Part shown: one piece after another, positions 1-8,281 of the stretch
Position numbering within the stretch: position 1 is the first letter of the stretch
How the letters are laid out: each line of letters begins with the position of its first letter
Source of the DNA: Paramacrobiotus metropolitanus
Lineage: Eukaryota; Tardigrada; Eutardigrada; Parachela; Macrobiotidae
Direction of reading: 5' to 3'
Length of the DNA: 22,643 nucleotides
Assembly: GCF_019649055.1 (NCBI RefSeq)
Contig: NW_026570655.1
Coordinates: forward strand, 1-22,643
Notes under the pieces: model-generated
Databases searched by the model: none
What the model saw: only the letters and a program-made list of their open reading frames with translations
What the model was told of the DNA's origin: nothing
Position numbers and translations under genes: made by a program

Positions 1-958
1 GGATGTTGGACGAGAGGCCGGTTTGGCCCATCTGGCTTCTTGGCTTTCCTCGACTGCTTACCCTTTGAGAGTTGGCCGATTGAATTACTTGTGTGCCAAG
101 TGCTAAATCTTCTAATGTCCCGGATACGGGAAAGGATACTGGCTGGCCAAAGGGGATGTCATCCACTCTGGCTGGCATGGTGGTCAAGACAGTTGGGACA
201 ACGGCCGTTGGGCCTGTTCCTGTTTGGCTCTGGTCAGCTGGTGCCTTTGGTGGGGTGTTGGCCTTCGATGGTCCCGGTGTTGGCTCAGCTTGCGGCGTAA
301 CCACAACTGGCCCGGAAGGGGATGTGTCCATCTGTTCTGGCTCTGGAGGCGCCTGCGTCTTAGGTGGCACCACTGTCGGTGCGGTTGATGATAGCCGTTC
401 GGCCATCATTGGATCTTTCTCCGGTGAGGGAAAGAGACGTCTGCGCCTTCGGATCCAGTAGTCTGACACCATTCTGAGCACAAGCCGGCGAAGCATGTCG
501 GTAAACATGTCGTAATCTTCCGGCCTATTCTGGTCTTTAGCCTCCTGTCTCTTTCTGAGGAGGTAAGGATATTGCCGGCGGTCATTGTTTTCGGCATGGG
601 CCACAAGGTGTCTCTGCTCCGTTGGAGGGAGCGCACTCATGGGCGTTAAGGCCGAATCGGCTTCCACCTGTTCGGTCGGAAGCTCAATGACGATTTTGGC
701 TTTTGCCGGTTCAGGGGCCACGGGTGCTGGTGGCGAAATCCGTTCAACCGTTATGGTCATGACCGGCTGTTGAGAAGGTGAAGTGTCCATCTTCTCGTTC
801 TCTGGTGATTTGCCTGGCCGGCTCGGTGTGAACCAGGGAGGCGGTGGTCCTGGGGCCGGCATACTCGCCATGCGCGCCGGTTGTGATGTGGCGCGGCCAG
901 GAGAAATCCGTTTTTCAGGAGACCGACTTTTGCGAGGGATCTCCTCGGTAGAGGAGAT
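1..958 (-). CDS. Third ORF, downstream part, open to the window edge (partial)
   Basis: This minus-strand frame is open from just after a TAA at 961-959 to base 1, about 319 codons, and is one frame away from the upstream part of the third ORF. The protein looks real: proline-rich linkers around a basic helical segment at about 640-425 with many Arg, Leu and Tyr residues, followed by more Pro/Thr/Ser-rich sequence. In the overlap (958-757) this frame reads as a charged Ser/Pro/Arg/Lys linker matching the style of the rest of the ORF, whereas the other frame turns into atypical His/Arg/Leu-rich sequence before stopping. I therefore infer that the protein continues here after a 1-base indel or a -1 frameshift. 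The function is not recognised, and no membrane segment or zinc motif is seen. The true C-terminus lies outside the window. Confidence 0.7.
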   Translation of the reverse strand, partial: MSSTEEIPRKSRSPEKRISPGRATSQPARMASMPAPGPPPPWFTPSRPGKSPENEKMDTSPSQQPVMTITVERISPPAPVAPEPAKAKIVIELPTEQVEADSALTPMSALPPTEQRHLVAHAENNDRRQYPYLLRKRQEAKDQNRPEDYDMFTDMLRRLVLRMVSDYWIRRRRRLFPSPEKDPMMAERLSSTAPTVVPPKTQAPPEPEQMDTSPSGPVVVTPQAEPTPGPSKANTPPKAPADQSQTGTGPTAVVPTVLTTMPARVDDIPFGQPVSFPVSGTLEDLALGTQVIQSANSQRVSSRGKPRSQMGQTGLSSNI

Positions 959-3900
959 TTATCCCTCACGGTCTCATACAGGACTCGTTGGACATCTTTG
1001 TCCAAATCTTCTTCGTCCTCACTGGACAGGACGCCGTAGTAGGCTGCCGGGAATTGAGGAATTTCCTCGTCACTTTGGACCTCCTCCGGTGGAAGTTGGT
1101 CTTCCACTGGCTGGCCTGGTCTTGGGCGCGGTTCAACTGTCCAGGCTCTTGGGTTGATGTGTGGCCCTCGGATGTATATCGCGTGCTCGATGATTTCGCC
1201 AGGCAATGTGCGCTGGCGAAGGGCCTGGCTTTTGCTTCGCATAGCCATAAGTCTTCGGATGAGGATGTTACGTTCTTTGACCAATAATTGACAGCTCCGG
1301 TTGGTGCGGTCAATCTCATGTTCGGTCAGGTTCGGATCGCCGGCGCGTATCCGCTGGCGCATGTCCTCTTCCGTGAGGTTTAAGCGAAGATCAACTTCTA
1401 TGATCTCGCTAACCAGTTCGTTATGCGGGTCCATTTGATACTGGCTGGTTGGGCCCGGTGGGGTCAACCGTATACGATGCCTCGTTTGAGGCTCGTCCCG
1501 CAAAGGTGCCGTTGTTCCCGATGGGATTGGCCGCTCCTCCGGTGGTGAGAGCACTTGGCCTTGTCCAGGGAACTTCTTTGGCGGTGATTTCTTCTTCTTG
1601 GTCGTTAGACCGCGAAGCACCAAAGTTGGCTGTTCTTTGGACGCAGGCTTAAGTATGGGTGGCCCGGGCCTGGTAGGGCCAGGGCGTTCTAAGTCCATTG
1701 ATGAGCCACTCCCCGCTGGAGGAGTGGGCCTGCGAGTCGGATTCAGTTCCAAGTCCATCGGTGGTCCTCTCCATGCTGGGAGTGACCGTTGTGAAGGCGG
1801 CTCCTCTGCCTCTGGAAGAGTCCGTTTCTTCCTGGTGAACCTGGGCGACTGTGGCCCTCCGGTTGTAACTGGGGTGGCCGTTCTTTCCGGTATGGCTGGT
1901 TTTCCTCCGGTCGATTCCCTGTCCGTTGGACGGACGACCGAAGTGCCGCCTGATGTATCGCCTTCGATTCGGTTTGGCGTGGGCGTGGTGTCCGATGAAG
2001 CCGTTGGCTCATCGACTGCCATTGGACTTGCCGGTGCACCATCCAGTTGGACTGGTGCTGGCTCGGGTTGGGCCTGTTTCTCCGGCGAGAGCTCGAAAGT
2101 TTTGTCGAGCAAACTCACGTCCATCTCCGTGTCCTGTGGTGGAATTTCCATGCTGACGTCCGCGGTAGCGGTTTCAGCAGTGTCCACAGGTTGGCTTGGC
2201 GTTGGCCCAGGCACGATTGGTACTGGGGCCACTGTTGAGGCTTGGACCAAAGTTGGGTCCGCCGATGTTGAGGCGACTGGTGCTTGCACAGTGGTCGACG
2301 CCGTTGGCGCGGCCACTGGATCTGGTCGCCATTCATTCACCGGGTCGAAGTCACGGGGGCGTTCCGTTGTTGACGGGCCAGGTCGTTGGACCTTATAGTG
2401 ATCTTCGATGAAGGTGCGGAGCCACCTTATGGTGTGCCCCACAACAACCAACGAATCGCCGGTAGGCATCGTGTTTTTCGGTGTAAGTTCCCTGAGCAGA
2501 GCTACCCGGTGGGATAAGCTTTGCTGCTGTTGGGTCAGCCGGACCGCTTCTGGGTCGAATGGGCTGAGGTCCCGTATGCGGTTAAACAGGCGACGATAAA
2601 TATCCTCGGCGTCTCGAATCAGGGTTCTGACCCGTAGTGCCACTGGGATCGTCATCTGAAATGTGCCTGCATTCTCTTGCGTTAGCCTTGGGCGCCGGGC
2701 CTCTTGTTCCTCTCGCCATTGGTCGTAGAGGTCTCGGCGGCCCGATTCAGTGGGTTCTGCTAGTTGGATAATGCTGGCGATGGCGCCGGTTTTGGAAGTG
2801 ATGGGGTCAGCCGTTGTGGCTCGCATAATGAGTTCCAGACGCTCCGCTATTTCCGGTGGTGGTGCCAGTAAGTGTGGCCTTGGTTGGATTCGCCGTTCTG
2901 GCGCGACCGTATGATCCGGCGGAGCCGTAAGTCCTGGTACGGGAATAGGTGCGGGCATGTCGAGCCATTCAATGTCGCTTTCAGTGTCCGCGTCCGATTG
3001 GGACGGAGTAGCTGGCCGGCTAAATGCTGGTCCCGCTGCAAGTGTCTCGTTTGAAACTTGCATGATGCGCCTGTATCTGTCTCTCAGTTCTTTCGCCGGT
3101 CGACGGTCTGAGGACGAAGTTAGAAGTCCGGGATGGACTCCGCGTGTCGCCTGCCCCGGTCGGGGTTGAGGCAGCACTCGTTCGAGTGCTCGGTCAATTA
3201 GGCCACGTTGAAACCGTCGGTTGAGTGTATCGCGCGTTTGTGGTCCGGCTGTGCCGGTGTCCAGTGGCTTCTCCATATAGCGAAGCGTGGCCTTTCGCAG
3301 CTGGATTTGGTATGCCAGGAGGCGTTGGAGTTCTGCTTCCAAAGCGACTCTTCTGCGAATAGTTGCTATGTCCGTGCCGGTAAGGCCACGAACAACTGTG
3401 CGGATTTCGTCCGTTAAGCCCTCTGCCGCGTGAAGTTCACGGTCCAGGGGCATTAAGTCCAGGTTGGCCCGTAAGTCATACGGGGATGAAGCTGGTTCTC
3501 GCTGTTGCGAACCAGTGGCCCTTGCCGCGTCGGTTAGCGCGGGCGGGGCCATTGGTGCGGCTGAAGTTTCTCCCGTCGTGGCGGTTACCACGACTGTTGG
3601 GTTCAGCGGCTGGGATGGTGCTGATGGCGCTGGCGGCGGGCGCGCTGGTGGTACGGAGTTTCTATTCCGGAATTCGTGCGCCATCCTATGCTGTTCCAGC
3701 TGCCATCTCATTTCACGGGCTGCCTCCAGCAGGGCCGGACCGGTTTGGTCGTGCAACGGGAGTATTTCGTGCTGGGCCTGCCGAAGTGCAATTTCGTCCC
3801 TGAGTTCGCGCGCCAAGCTTCTGAACTCATCCTGGTCCTTGATAATCCGCTTGACCAAATCACGTTGGTAAGGGTCCTGGATGTTGAATTCGCGGATCAT

Positions 3901-5064
3901 CTGCTCCAATTCTTTAATGGAGTTCTCTACTTCCGCAAGGTTCTCTTGCAAAATGTAGAGTGGGGTTCTGCCATCGGCCAATGGTTCGTCCGGTGGTTCC
4001 GAGTGCAGTGATGGCGTTGACACCGGTTCAATCATGTCCTCGATGTCCGCAATTATTGGTGGTGGCGGCGTTGACTCAGGTTCTGTCGGTGGGACAGTCT
4101 GGTCACGCCCGGCCAACACCGGGTTTGGTGCTGGCCCTGCAGTCGGGTCCGGTTCAGTAAGGCCAAGTTGGGCCGCCATTGCTGGTGGGACGTCTTCTGG
4201 CCGGTGGTATATCGTATACACGCCATCCACAAATACCCGTAATGGGAAATCGCGCATGTCGCGATTACCCGATGTGGTCGGCTGGGATGGTTGCGGCTGT
4301 TCCGATCGGAATGCTTCCAGTCCCGGTTGTGGGGCTGGTATACTGAAGTCTGACGGTTCTTGAGCCGTAGGTTCAAGTTCTTCCGTAGAAGAATCATACG
4401 GCGGTTCGCCGTATCCGCCATAACCGCCGTAGGGCGGTGGATATCCATAAGGTGGTGGCGGATATGCCCACGGTGGTGGGAATCGCCACTGGTTCTGATC
4501 CGGCTGCGGCTGGTTCGAAGGTCCAGGCGCAGGATACGGTGGATATCCGTAGTATGGATTGTAGTATGGCGGCGGAGGGTAGCGTGGCCTCGGCCCAGTA
4601 TGGGCCGGCGGAGTCTGGACCGTTGGTCCGACTGCTACCGTAGTAGTGGCTGGCTGGTTGGCCGATTGACCACCATACAAGATTGGTCGCGGGCCTGTTG
4701 GGCCCCGCGGCATATGTCGGACCGTTCGGCCCGACGAAGAGCTTGGCTGACTGCTGGCTGCTGCCGCATTGACCAGGAGTCCGGTGTAGTCGGAGAATGT
4801 CCCTGGGGGCCAATATTGCGGCGGGATGGCCCGAAGTGGCATGGGTTGACTCGGTGTATCAGCCCGTGGTCCGGGTCCAACTGACATGTTGGCCAGCTGT
4901 TCAGCAGTTAAGTTAGCTCTGATATTCGGTACCTGAACACTCGGTGGCCGGTTGGACGACCGAGTGGAAGATCTGCCAGACCGGGATTCCGGTCTTGAGT
5001 ATGGGTGTGATCGGCCGCTTCGGTCGGAGTCGTCAGAGCGGTCGGTGCGTCGTCGTCCTTCCAT
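757..5064 (-). CDS. Giant third ORF of the retroelement, proline-rich with helical modules
   Basis: This ORF has about 1,435 codons from the ATG at 5064, which sits in a strong Kozak context (ACC ATG G); the frame is open 10 codons further upstream without an ATG. It begins with an Arg/Ser/Asp-rich segment. A Pro/Tyr/Gly-rich region at about 4600-4390 contains PPPY-type motifs. Four helical segments (about 3940-3760, 3430-3265, 2635-2480, 1425-1220) are separated by long Pro/Thr/Ala linkers, and an acidic stretch lies near 1080-1000. There is no signal peptide, transmembrane helix, furin-like site or cysteine pattern, so it does not look like an envelope protein although it occupies the env position. 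Other possibilities are a captured host gene or a virion-associated or chromatin-binding accessory protein. The last 60 or so codons are probably out of frame. The function is unknown. Confidence 0.8.
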   Translation of the reverse strand: MEGRRRTDRSDDSDRSGRSHPYSRPESRSGRSSTRSSNRPPSVQVPNIRANLTAEQLANMSVGPGPRADTPSQPMPLRAIPPQYWPPGTFSDYTGLLVNAAAASSQPSSSSGRTVRHMPRGPTGPRPILYGGQSANQPATTTVAVGPTVQTPPAHTGPRPRYPPPPYYNPYYGYPPYPAPGPSNQPQPDQNQWRFPPPWAYPPPPYGYPPPYGGYGGYGEPPYDSSTEELEPTAQEPSDFSIPAPQPGLEAFRSEQPQPSQPTTSGNRDMRDFPLRVFVDGVYTIYHRPEDVPPAMAAQLGLTEPDPTAGPAPNPVLAGRDQTVPPTEPESTPPPPIIADIEDMIEPVSTPSLHSEPPDEPLADGRTPLYILQENLAEVENSIKELEQMIREFNIQDPYQRDLVKRIIKDQDEFRSLARELRDEIALRQAQHEILPLHDQTGPALLEAAREMRWQLEQHRMAHEFRNRNSVPPARPPPAPSAPSQPLNPTVVVTATTGETSAAPMAPPALTDAARATGSQQREPASSPYDLRANLDLMPLDRELHAAEGLTDEIRTVVRGLTGTDIATIRRRVALEAELQRLLAYQIQLRKATLRYMEKPLDTGTAGPQTRDTLNRRFQRGLIDRALERVLPQPRPGQATRGVHPGLLTSSSDRRPAKELRDRYRRIMQVSNETLAAGPAFSRPATPSQSDADTESDIEWLDMPAPIPVPGLTAPPDHTVAPERRIQPRPHLLAPPPEIAERLELIMRATTADPITSKTGAIASIIQLAEPTESGRRDLYDQWREEQEARRPRLTQENAGTFQMTIPVALRVRTLIRDAEDIYRRLFNRIRDLSPFDPEAVRLTQQQQSLSHRVALLRELTPKNTMPTGDSLVVVGHTIRWLRTFIEDHYKVQRPGPSTTERPRDFDPVNEWRPDPVAAPTASTTVQAPVASTSADPTLVQASTVAPVPIVPGPTPSQPVDTAETATADVSMEIPPQDTEMDVSLLDKTFELSPEKQAQPEPAPVQLDGAPASPMAVDEPTASSDTTPTPNRIEGDTSGGTSVVRPTDRESTGGKPAIPERTATPVTTGGPQSPRFTRKKRTLPEAEEPPSQRSLPAWRGPPMDLELNPTRRPTPPAGSGSSMDLERPGPTRPGPPILKPASKEQPTLVLRGLTTKKKKSPPKKFPGQGQVLSPPEERPIPSGTTAPLRDEPQTRHRIRLTPPGPTSQYQMDPHNELVSEIIEVDLRLNLTEEDMRQRIRAGDPNLTEHEIDRTNRSCQLLVKERNILIRRLMAMRSKSQALRQRTLPGEIIEHAIYIRGPHINPRAWTVEPRPRPGQPVEDQLPPEEVQSDEEIPQFPAAYYGVLSSEDEEDLDKDVQRVLYETVRDKSPLPRRSLAKVGLLKNGFLLAAPHHNRRAWRVCRPQDHRLPGSHRAGQANHQRTRRWTLHLLNSRS

Positions 5065-5073
5065 GGTTCTGTG
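5065..5073 (-). promoter_or_regulatory. Candidate 3' splice site just before the third-ORF start
   Basis: On the minus strand a CACAG at 5073-5069 is followed by AACC and then the ATG at 5064. CTAAC/CTAAT sequences resembling branch points lie 20 to 60 nt upstream, but the pyrimidine tract is weak. Splicing of a subgenomic RNA is the known way Gypsy-type retroviruses express their third ORF, so the placement is sensible. No matching donor was identified. Confidence 0.35.
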
Positions 5074-5291
5074 GGGACACTGTTGCGAGACCAATTACGC
5101 TACGTTAGACTCCTACCTAGGATTAGTTTAGCGTTATAGGTTAGCTACTTCTAAGCTACCTATGTCAGATATGCAACCGATCCGTTAAAGTTAAGGTTAT
5201 TTAATTTAGGTAGCAGACAAGCAGTTAAGGTTAGGTAGCAGACAAACAGCGTTGGCCGTGACTGTAATTAAAAGTTAAGCTAATTCTAAGC
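5074..5291 (-). other. Non-coding spacer between integrase and third ORF
   Basis: These 218 nt are AT-rich compared with the coding regions around them and have stops in all useful frames. The spacer holds two near-identical 19-mers and an imperfect palindrome near 5137-5162 (TAGGTTAGCT against AGCTACCTA). It could be an intron 3' end, an internal regulatory region or a fusion scar. That it separates pol from the third ORF means the latter needs its own expression route. Confidence 0.6.
5206..5249. repeat. Two 19-bp direct repeats, period 25
   Basis: TTAGGTAGCAGACAAGCAG at 5206-5224 recurs at 5231-5249 with one mismatch (A for G at position 16). They lie in the middle of the pol to third-ORF spacer. 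The role is unknown; binding sites or a small replication slip are both possible. Confidence 0.85.
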
Positions 5292-6809
5292 TTATTTTAA
5301 GTCATTCTGTCCAGCCTTATCAACCGTCTTATCCAATACGCCCGGTTGGAGCGTATTGGCCTTCTGCTTTTTGCTGGCTAAGCTTTTCTCTGATTTTTCT
5401 CGGCCCACAGTTATGCGGGTGAGAAGGTCTTTGTCTGCCTCATCATCAGCAACTTTGTCCTCTTCTAGGACCTGCTGAGCCGTAAGGGTTGCCTTCGGCT
5501 TTTTAGGCGACTTTGGCCTTTTTGGCTTCTCGTTTGTTGCCGGGGCCTGCTTAGGCTCTTCTGGCTTAGGCTCGTCAGGTGCGGACGTTGGTTTATCGGG
5601 TCCCGCAGGTACTGACTCTGGGTCAATGACGGTTAATGGCTGGTTCTGGAGTTTGGTCAGGGATGGCGTCTCGAAGTCCGGTTTGGCCTTCCGAGGCCGG
5701 CCACGGCCACGCTTCGGGGCCGGGTCTTCAGGTTCTGGTTCAGGCCCTTTAAGGCCAGGTATCTTCAGAGTCTTTTGCTGCTCTTCCACAAGTTTCTTGG
5801 AAGGGCCTTTTCCAGGCTTTTGCTTCTTCAGCAGCTTCTCAAGTTTGGTCGTTGCACCTTCCGACTCTGTCTGGTCTTTGTACCTTTTTGTTGCACCTTC
5901 CGATTCTGTGGGTTCAGGTTCGGCGTCGCCGCCCTTCTTTTTGGTTGAACGGGTGATTCGGCGACTTGGGCCGTCCGGGTTGAGGTACGGCTTCAAGCGG
6001 TCGACACATACGGTAAGTTCTTCACCGGTGTCTCGCTCTCGGATCCAGTAAGTATTTGGCTTAGGAATTCCGAGGATTATGTAGATGCCCTCATACTTGT
6101 TTGGATTGGTCGGGTCATCCACCATGTTCTTCAGGGTGACCAAGTCCCGCTTCCTGAACTCGGCCTGGGCCTTCTTTTTGTTATAGATGGCCGCATCCCG
6201 CAGGAACCCTTCTTCAATGCGCGTTTTCGCGATCTCATGCGCCCGGTTAAGGCGCTGCTGCATCCTCTTGACATAACGTTCGTTAGTCGTAAATGTTTCT
6301 GGGACGTTGGTCCCAGCGAGGACGTCTTGCGGTATGGTCATTTCCCGTCCATACAACATGTGGTATGGCGAGAATCCAGTGGTTGCGTGAACGGCACGGT
6401 TCATGCCGGAAATCACGTAAGGTAAGGCCCGGTGCCAACGATGTTCGTCGCCAGCTCCGCCAAAGCCTCGAATTCCTTCCCAGATGGTTTGCATCTGGCG
6501 TTCGACTTGGCCTTGGCCCTCCGGGTGATAGGCGGAACCGAACGTTTGTTCGATGCCGAAGATTTTCGCCACTTTAGCGAAGGATTTTGCCGTAAAATGC
6601 GTGCCCCGGTCGGAGTGTATTGTATGTGGCATTTCATATTTGAGGACAACTTCCTCGACGAAGAACTGCTCAAATTCCTTGGCCGAGTTTGTTTTGGTCG
6701 GCCGGGCTATGGTGAACTTCGTCATCTGGTCGACCACTACGGCGATGTATCGGTATTTCTTGGTTTCCGTCACCGGTAATGGTCCTTTGAAGTCGGCGAA
6801 GACGCGGTA
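5292..6809 (-). CDS. Integrase catalytic core with AT-hook C-terminal tail (pol, 3' part)
   Basis: This frame is open from directly after an in-frame TAG at 6812-6810 to a TAA at 5294-5292. The rve-type core shows D at 6731-6729 (VVVDQ), D at 6611-6609 (HSDRG) and E at 6503-6501 (QVER), with 35 residues between the last two, the DD35E signature. A GPF/Y-like region ends in DRLKPY near 5990. A lysine/proline-rich tail of about 220 residues follows, much longer than usual. It contains a classic AT-hook core (KRGRGRPRK, 5714-5685) and a duplicated TESEGAT motif. The protein joins element cDNA to host DNA in the nucleus, and the hook could bias target choice to AT-rich DNA (inference). The catalytic residues are intact, but the TAG just upstream would cut this part off from the rest of pol. 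Confidence 0.92.
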   Translation of the reverse strand, partial: YRVFADFKGPLPVTETKKYRYIAVVVDQMTKFTIARPTKTNSAKEFEQFFVEEVVLKYEMPHTIHSDRGTHFTAKSFAKVAKIFGIEQTFGSAYHPEGQGQVERQMQTIWEGIRGFGGAGDEHRWHRALPYVISGMNRAVHATTGFSPYHMLYGREMTIPQDVLAGTNVPETFTTNERYVKRMQQRLNRAHEIAKTRIEEGFLRDAAIYNKKKAQAEFRKRDLVTLKNMVDDPTNPNKYEGIYIILGIPKPNTYWIRERDTGEELTVCVDRLKPYLNPDGPSRRITRSTKKKGGDAEPEPTESEGATKRYKDQTESEGATTKLEKLLKKQKPGKGPSKKLVEEQQKTLKIPGLKGPEPEPEDPAPKRGRGRPRKAKPDFETPSLTKLQNQPLTVIDPESVPAGPDKPTSAPDEPKPEEPKQAPATNEKPKRPKSPKKPKATLTAQQVLEEDKVADDEADKDLLTRITVGREKSEKSLASKKQKANTLQPGVLDKTVDKAGQNDLK

Positions 6810-7716
6810 CTAAGGTGCGACAGCATCAGTCGGCTGCAGCTTACCGTAGGTAGCTCGCCGCGGTACTTTGCCAAAGATGCACGTCTGACATCGATCGATG
6901 TAGTCGTGTATATCGCTGCTCATACGGTCCCAGTAGTACCTGAGCTTAGCGGATTCGATGGTCTTGCGGTATCCAAAGTGGTTCCCTGTTTTTCCGTCAT
7001 GGAGGGACTGGATAATGTTTTTCCGCATGAAGAGTGGAATGACAAGTCTCCTTTCGAGCTTGGCATTGACTTCGGTGAGTCGGTAGATCACACCTTTATC
7101 CATCTGGTAATGTTCAGGTAATTTGGACCTCTTGTCCATTTCGGTCTGGTGTTCCAACTCGTAGACCTTCTTGGCCAGGGTTGGATCCCGATGCTGCATC
7201 CGTCGCAGTTCTTGCGCGGTGCGGTCCGTTACGTTTTCTGGGCAAGGCGGGACTACGGGGTCCGGTTCGTCCGGTTTGGGCGCCGGTACATTGATGACCC
7301 GTATGTCCGCCGTGCTGAATTCGTTCCAATCACTGATTGCGTTACAATCAGGAAGGAGAGGCGTGTCCCAATCGTCTGTGGGATCCTCGTCAGTTACTTG
7401 CAGCCTTCGCACCTTTATGACGCGGGCTGGAATCTCGTCCTTATAATCCTCGAAGTTCGGGACCTGGTCCAGCTCTTCATGTGGGCCTTTATCGTCGTCC
7501 CGTTCGAGTGGCCATCTGGACAACGCGTCGGCGTTGTCGCAGAAAGATACCAGCTTGTACTCAATGGTGATATCCCTTGCCTGTAGGGCAAGGGCCCATC
7601 GAGTAAGACGAGGGTTGATGCCGGGCCGGTTAGACTCGCATCTCAGCAGGTTGGTCAGCGCTCTGTGGTCCGTCCTTACTGTGAAAGGTCCATGGTCGAT
7701 GTAGTGTTTGAATTTT
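6810..7716 (-). CDS. Pol segment: RNase H tail (duplicate copy 1) and integrase zinc-binding domain
   Basis: This is the same minus-strand frame as the integrase core, ending at the TAG at 6812-6810. The right half (7716-7156) is copy 1 of the tandem duplication and re-encodes the end of RNase H through the ADALSRW tether. The left half holds the integrase HHCC domain: H-x6-H in LHDGKTGNHFG and C-x2-C in CQTC, the usual spacing for Gypsy integrases. Copy 1 carries five clustered base differences (7547-7552) that replace the family-typical KPG after the RNase H domain with KLV. Because of the duplication this frame is one base off the upstream RT frame, so translation from RT cannot reach it. 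Confidence 0.9.
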
Positions 7717-8281
7717 ACTGAACTCGTAGACCTTCTTGGCCAGGGTTGGATCCCGATGCTGCATCCGTCGCAGTTCTTGCGCGGTGCGGTCCGTTACGTT
7801 TTCTGGGCAAGGCGGGACTACGGGGTCCGGTTCGTCCGGTTTGGGCGCCGGTACATTGATGACCCGTATGTCCGCCGTGCTGAATTCGTTCCAATCACTG
7901 ATTGCGTTACAATCAGGAAGGAGAGGCGTGTCCCAATCGTCTGTGGGATCCTCGTCAGTTACTTGCAGCCTTCGCACCTTTATGACGCGGGCTGGAATCT
8001 CGTCCTTATAATCCTCGAAGTTCGGGACCTGGTCCAGCTCTTCATGTGGGCCTTTATCGTCGTCCCGTTCGAGTGGCCATCTGGACAACGCGTCGGCGTT
8101 GTCGCAGAAAGTGCCAGGCTTGTACTCAATGGTGATATCCCTTGCCTGTAGGGCAAGGGCCCATCGAGTAAGACGAGGGTTGATGCCGGGCCGGTTAGAC
8201 TCGCATCTCAGCAGGTTGGTCAGCGCTCTGTGGTCCGTCCTTACTGTGAAAGGTCCATGGTCGATGTAGTGTTTGAATTTT
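7156..8281. repeat. 561-bp direct tandem duplication inside pol
   Basis: Copy 1 is 7156-7716 and copy 2 is 7721-8281, separated by four extra bases (ACTG, 7717-7720), giving a 565-bp period. The copies are identical by eye except for five differences within 7547-7552 against 8112-8117. 565 is not a multiple of three, so the duplication shifts pol out of frame. Copy 2 retains the family-typical KPG motif and probably reflects the original sequence. The extra 4 bp at the junction suggest end-joining repair rather than homologous exchange. A misassembly cannot be excluded from sequence alone. Confidence 0.95.

Noticed and set aside
1598-2398. 266-codon plus-strand open frame opposite the third ORF
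   Set aside because: It is the antisense of a proline-rich coding region; Gly/Val/Ser-rich sequence with no domain, as expected for a shadow frame.
4360-4884. 174-codon plus-strand open frame rich in Arg and Trp
   Set aside because: Antisense of Pro/Tyr-rich codons; composition is an artefact.
757-5064. Third ORF as an envelope glycoprotein
   Set aside because: No signal peptide, transmembrane segment, protease cleavage site or disulfide-type cysteines were seen.
5161-5175. ATATCTGACAT in the spacer as an internal LTR end
   Set aside because: It resembles the LTR end …TATCTGACATGGTAGC over about 17 bases, but no LTR-like sequence or primer site continues beyond it.
7149-8151. Two identical plus-strand open frames of about 145 codons
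   Set aside because: They are antisense shadows of the two copies of the pol duplication, not a gene family.
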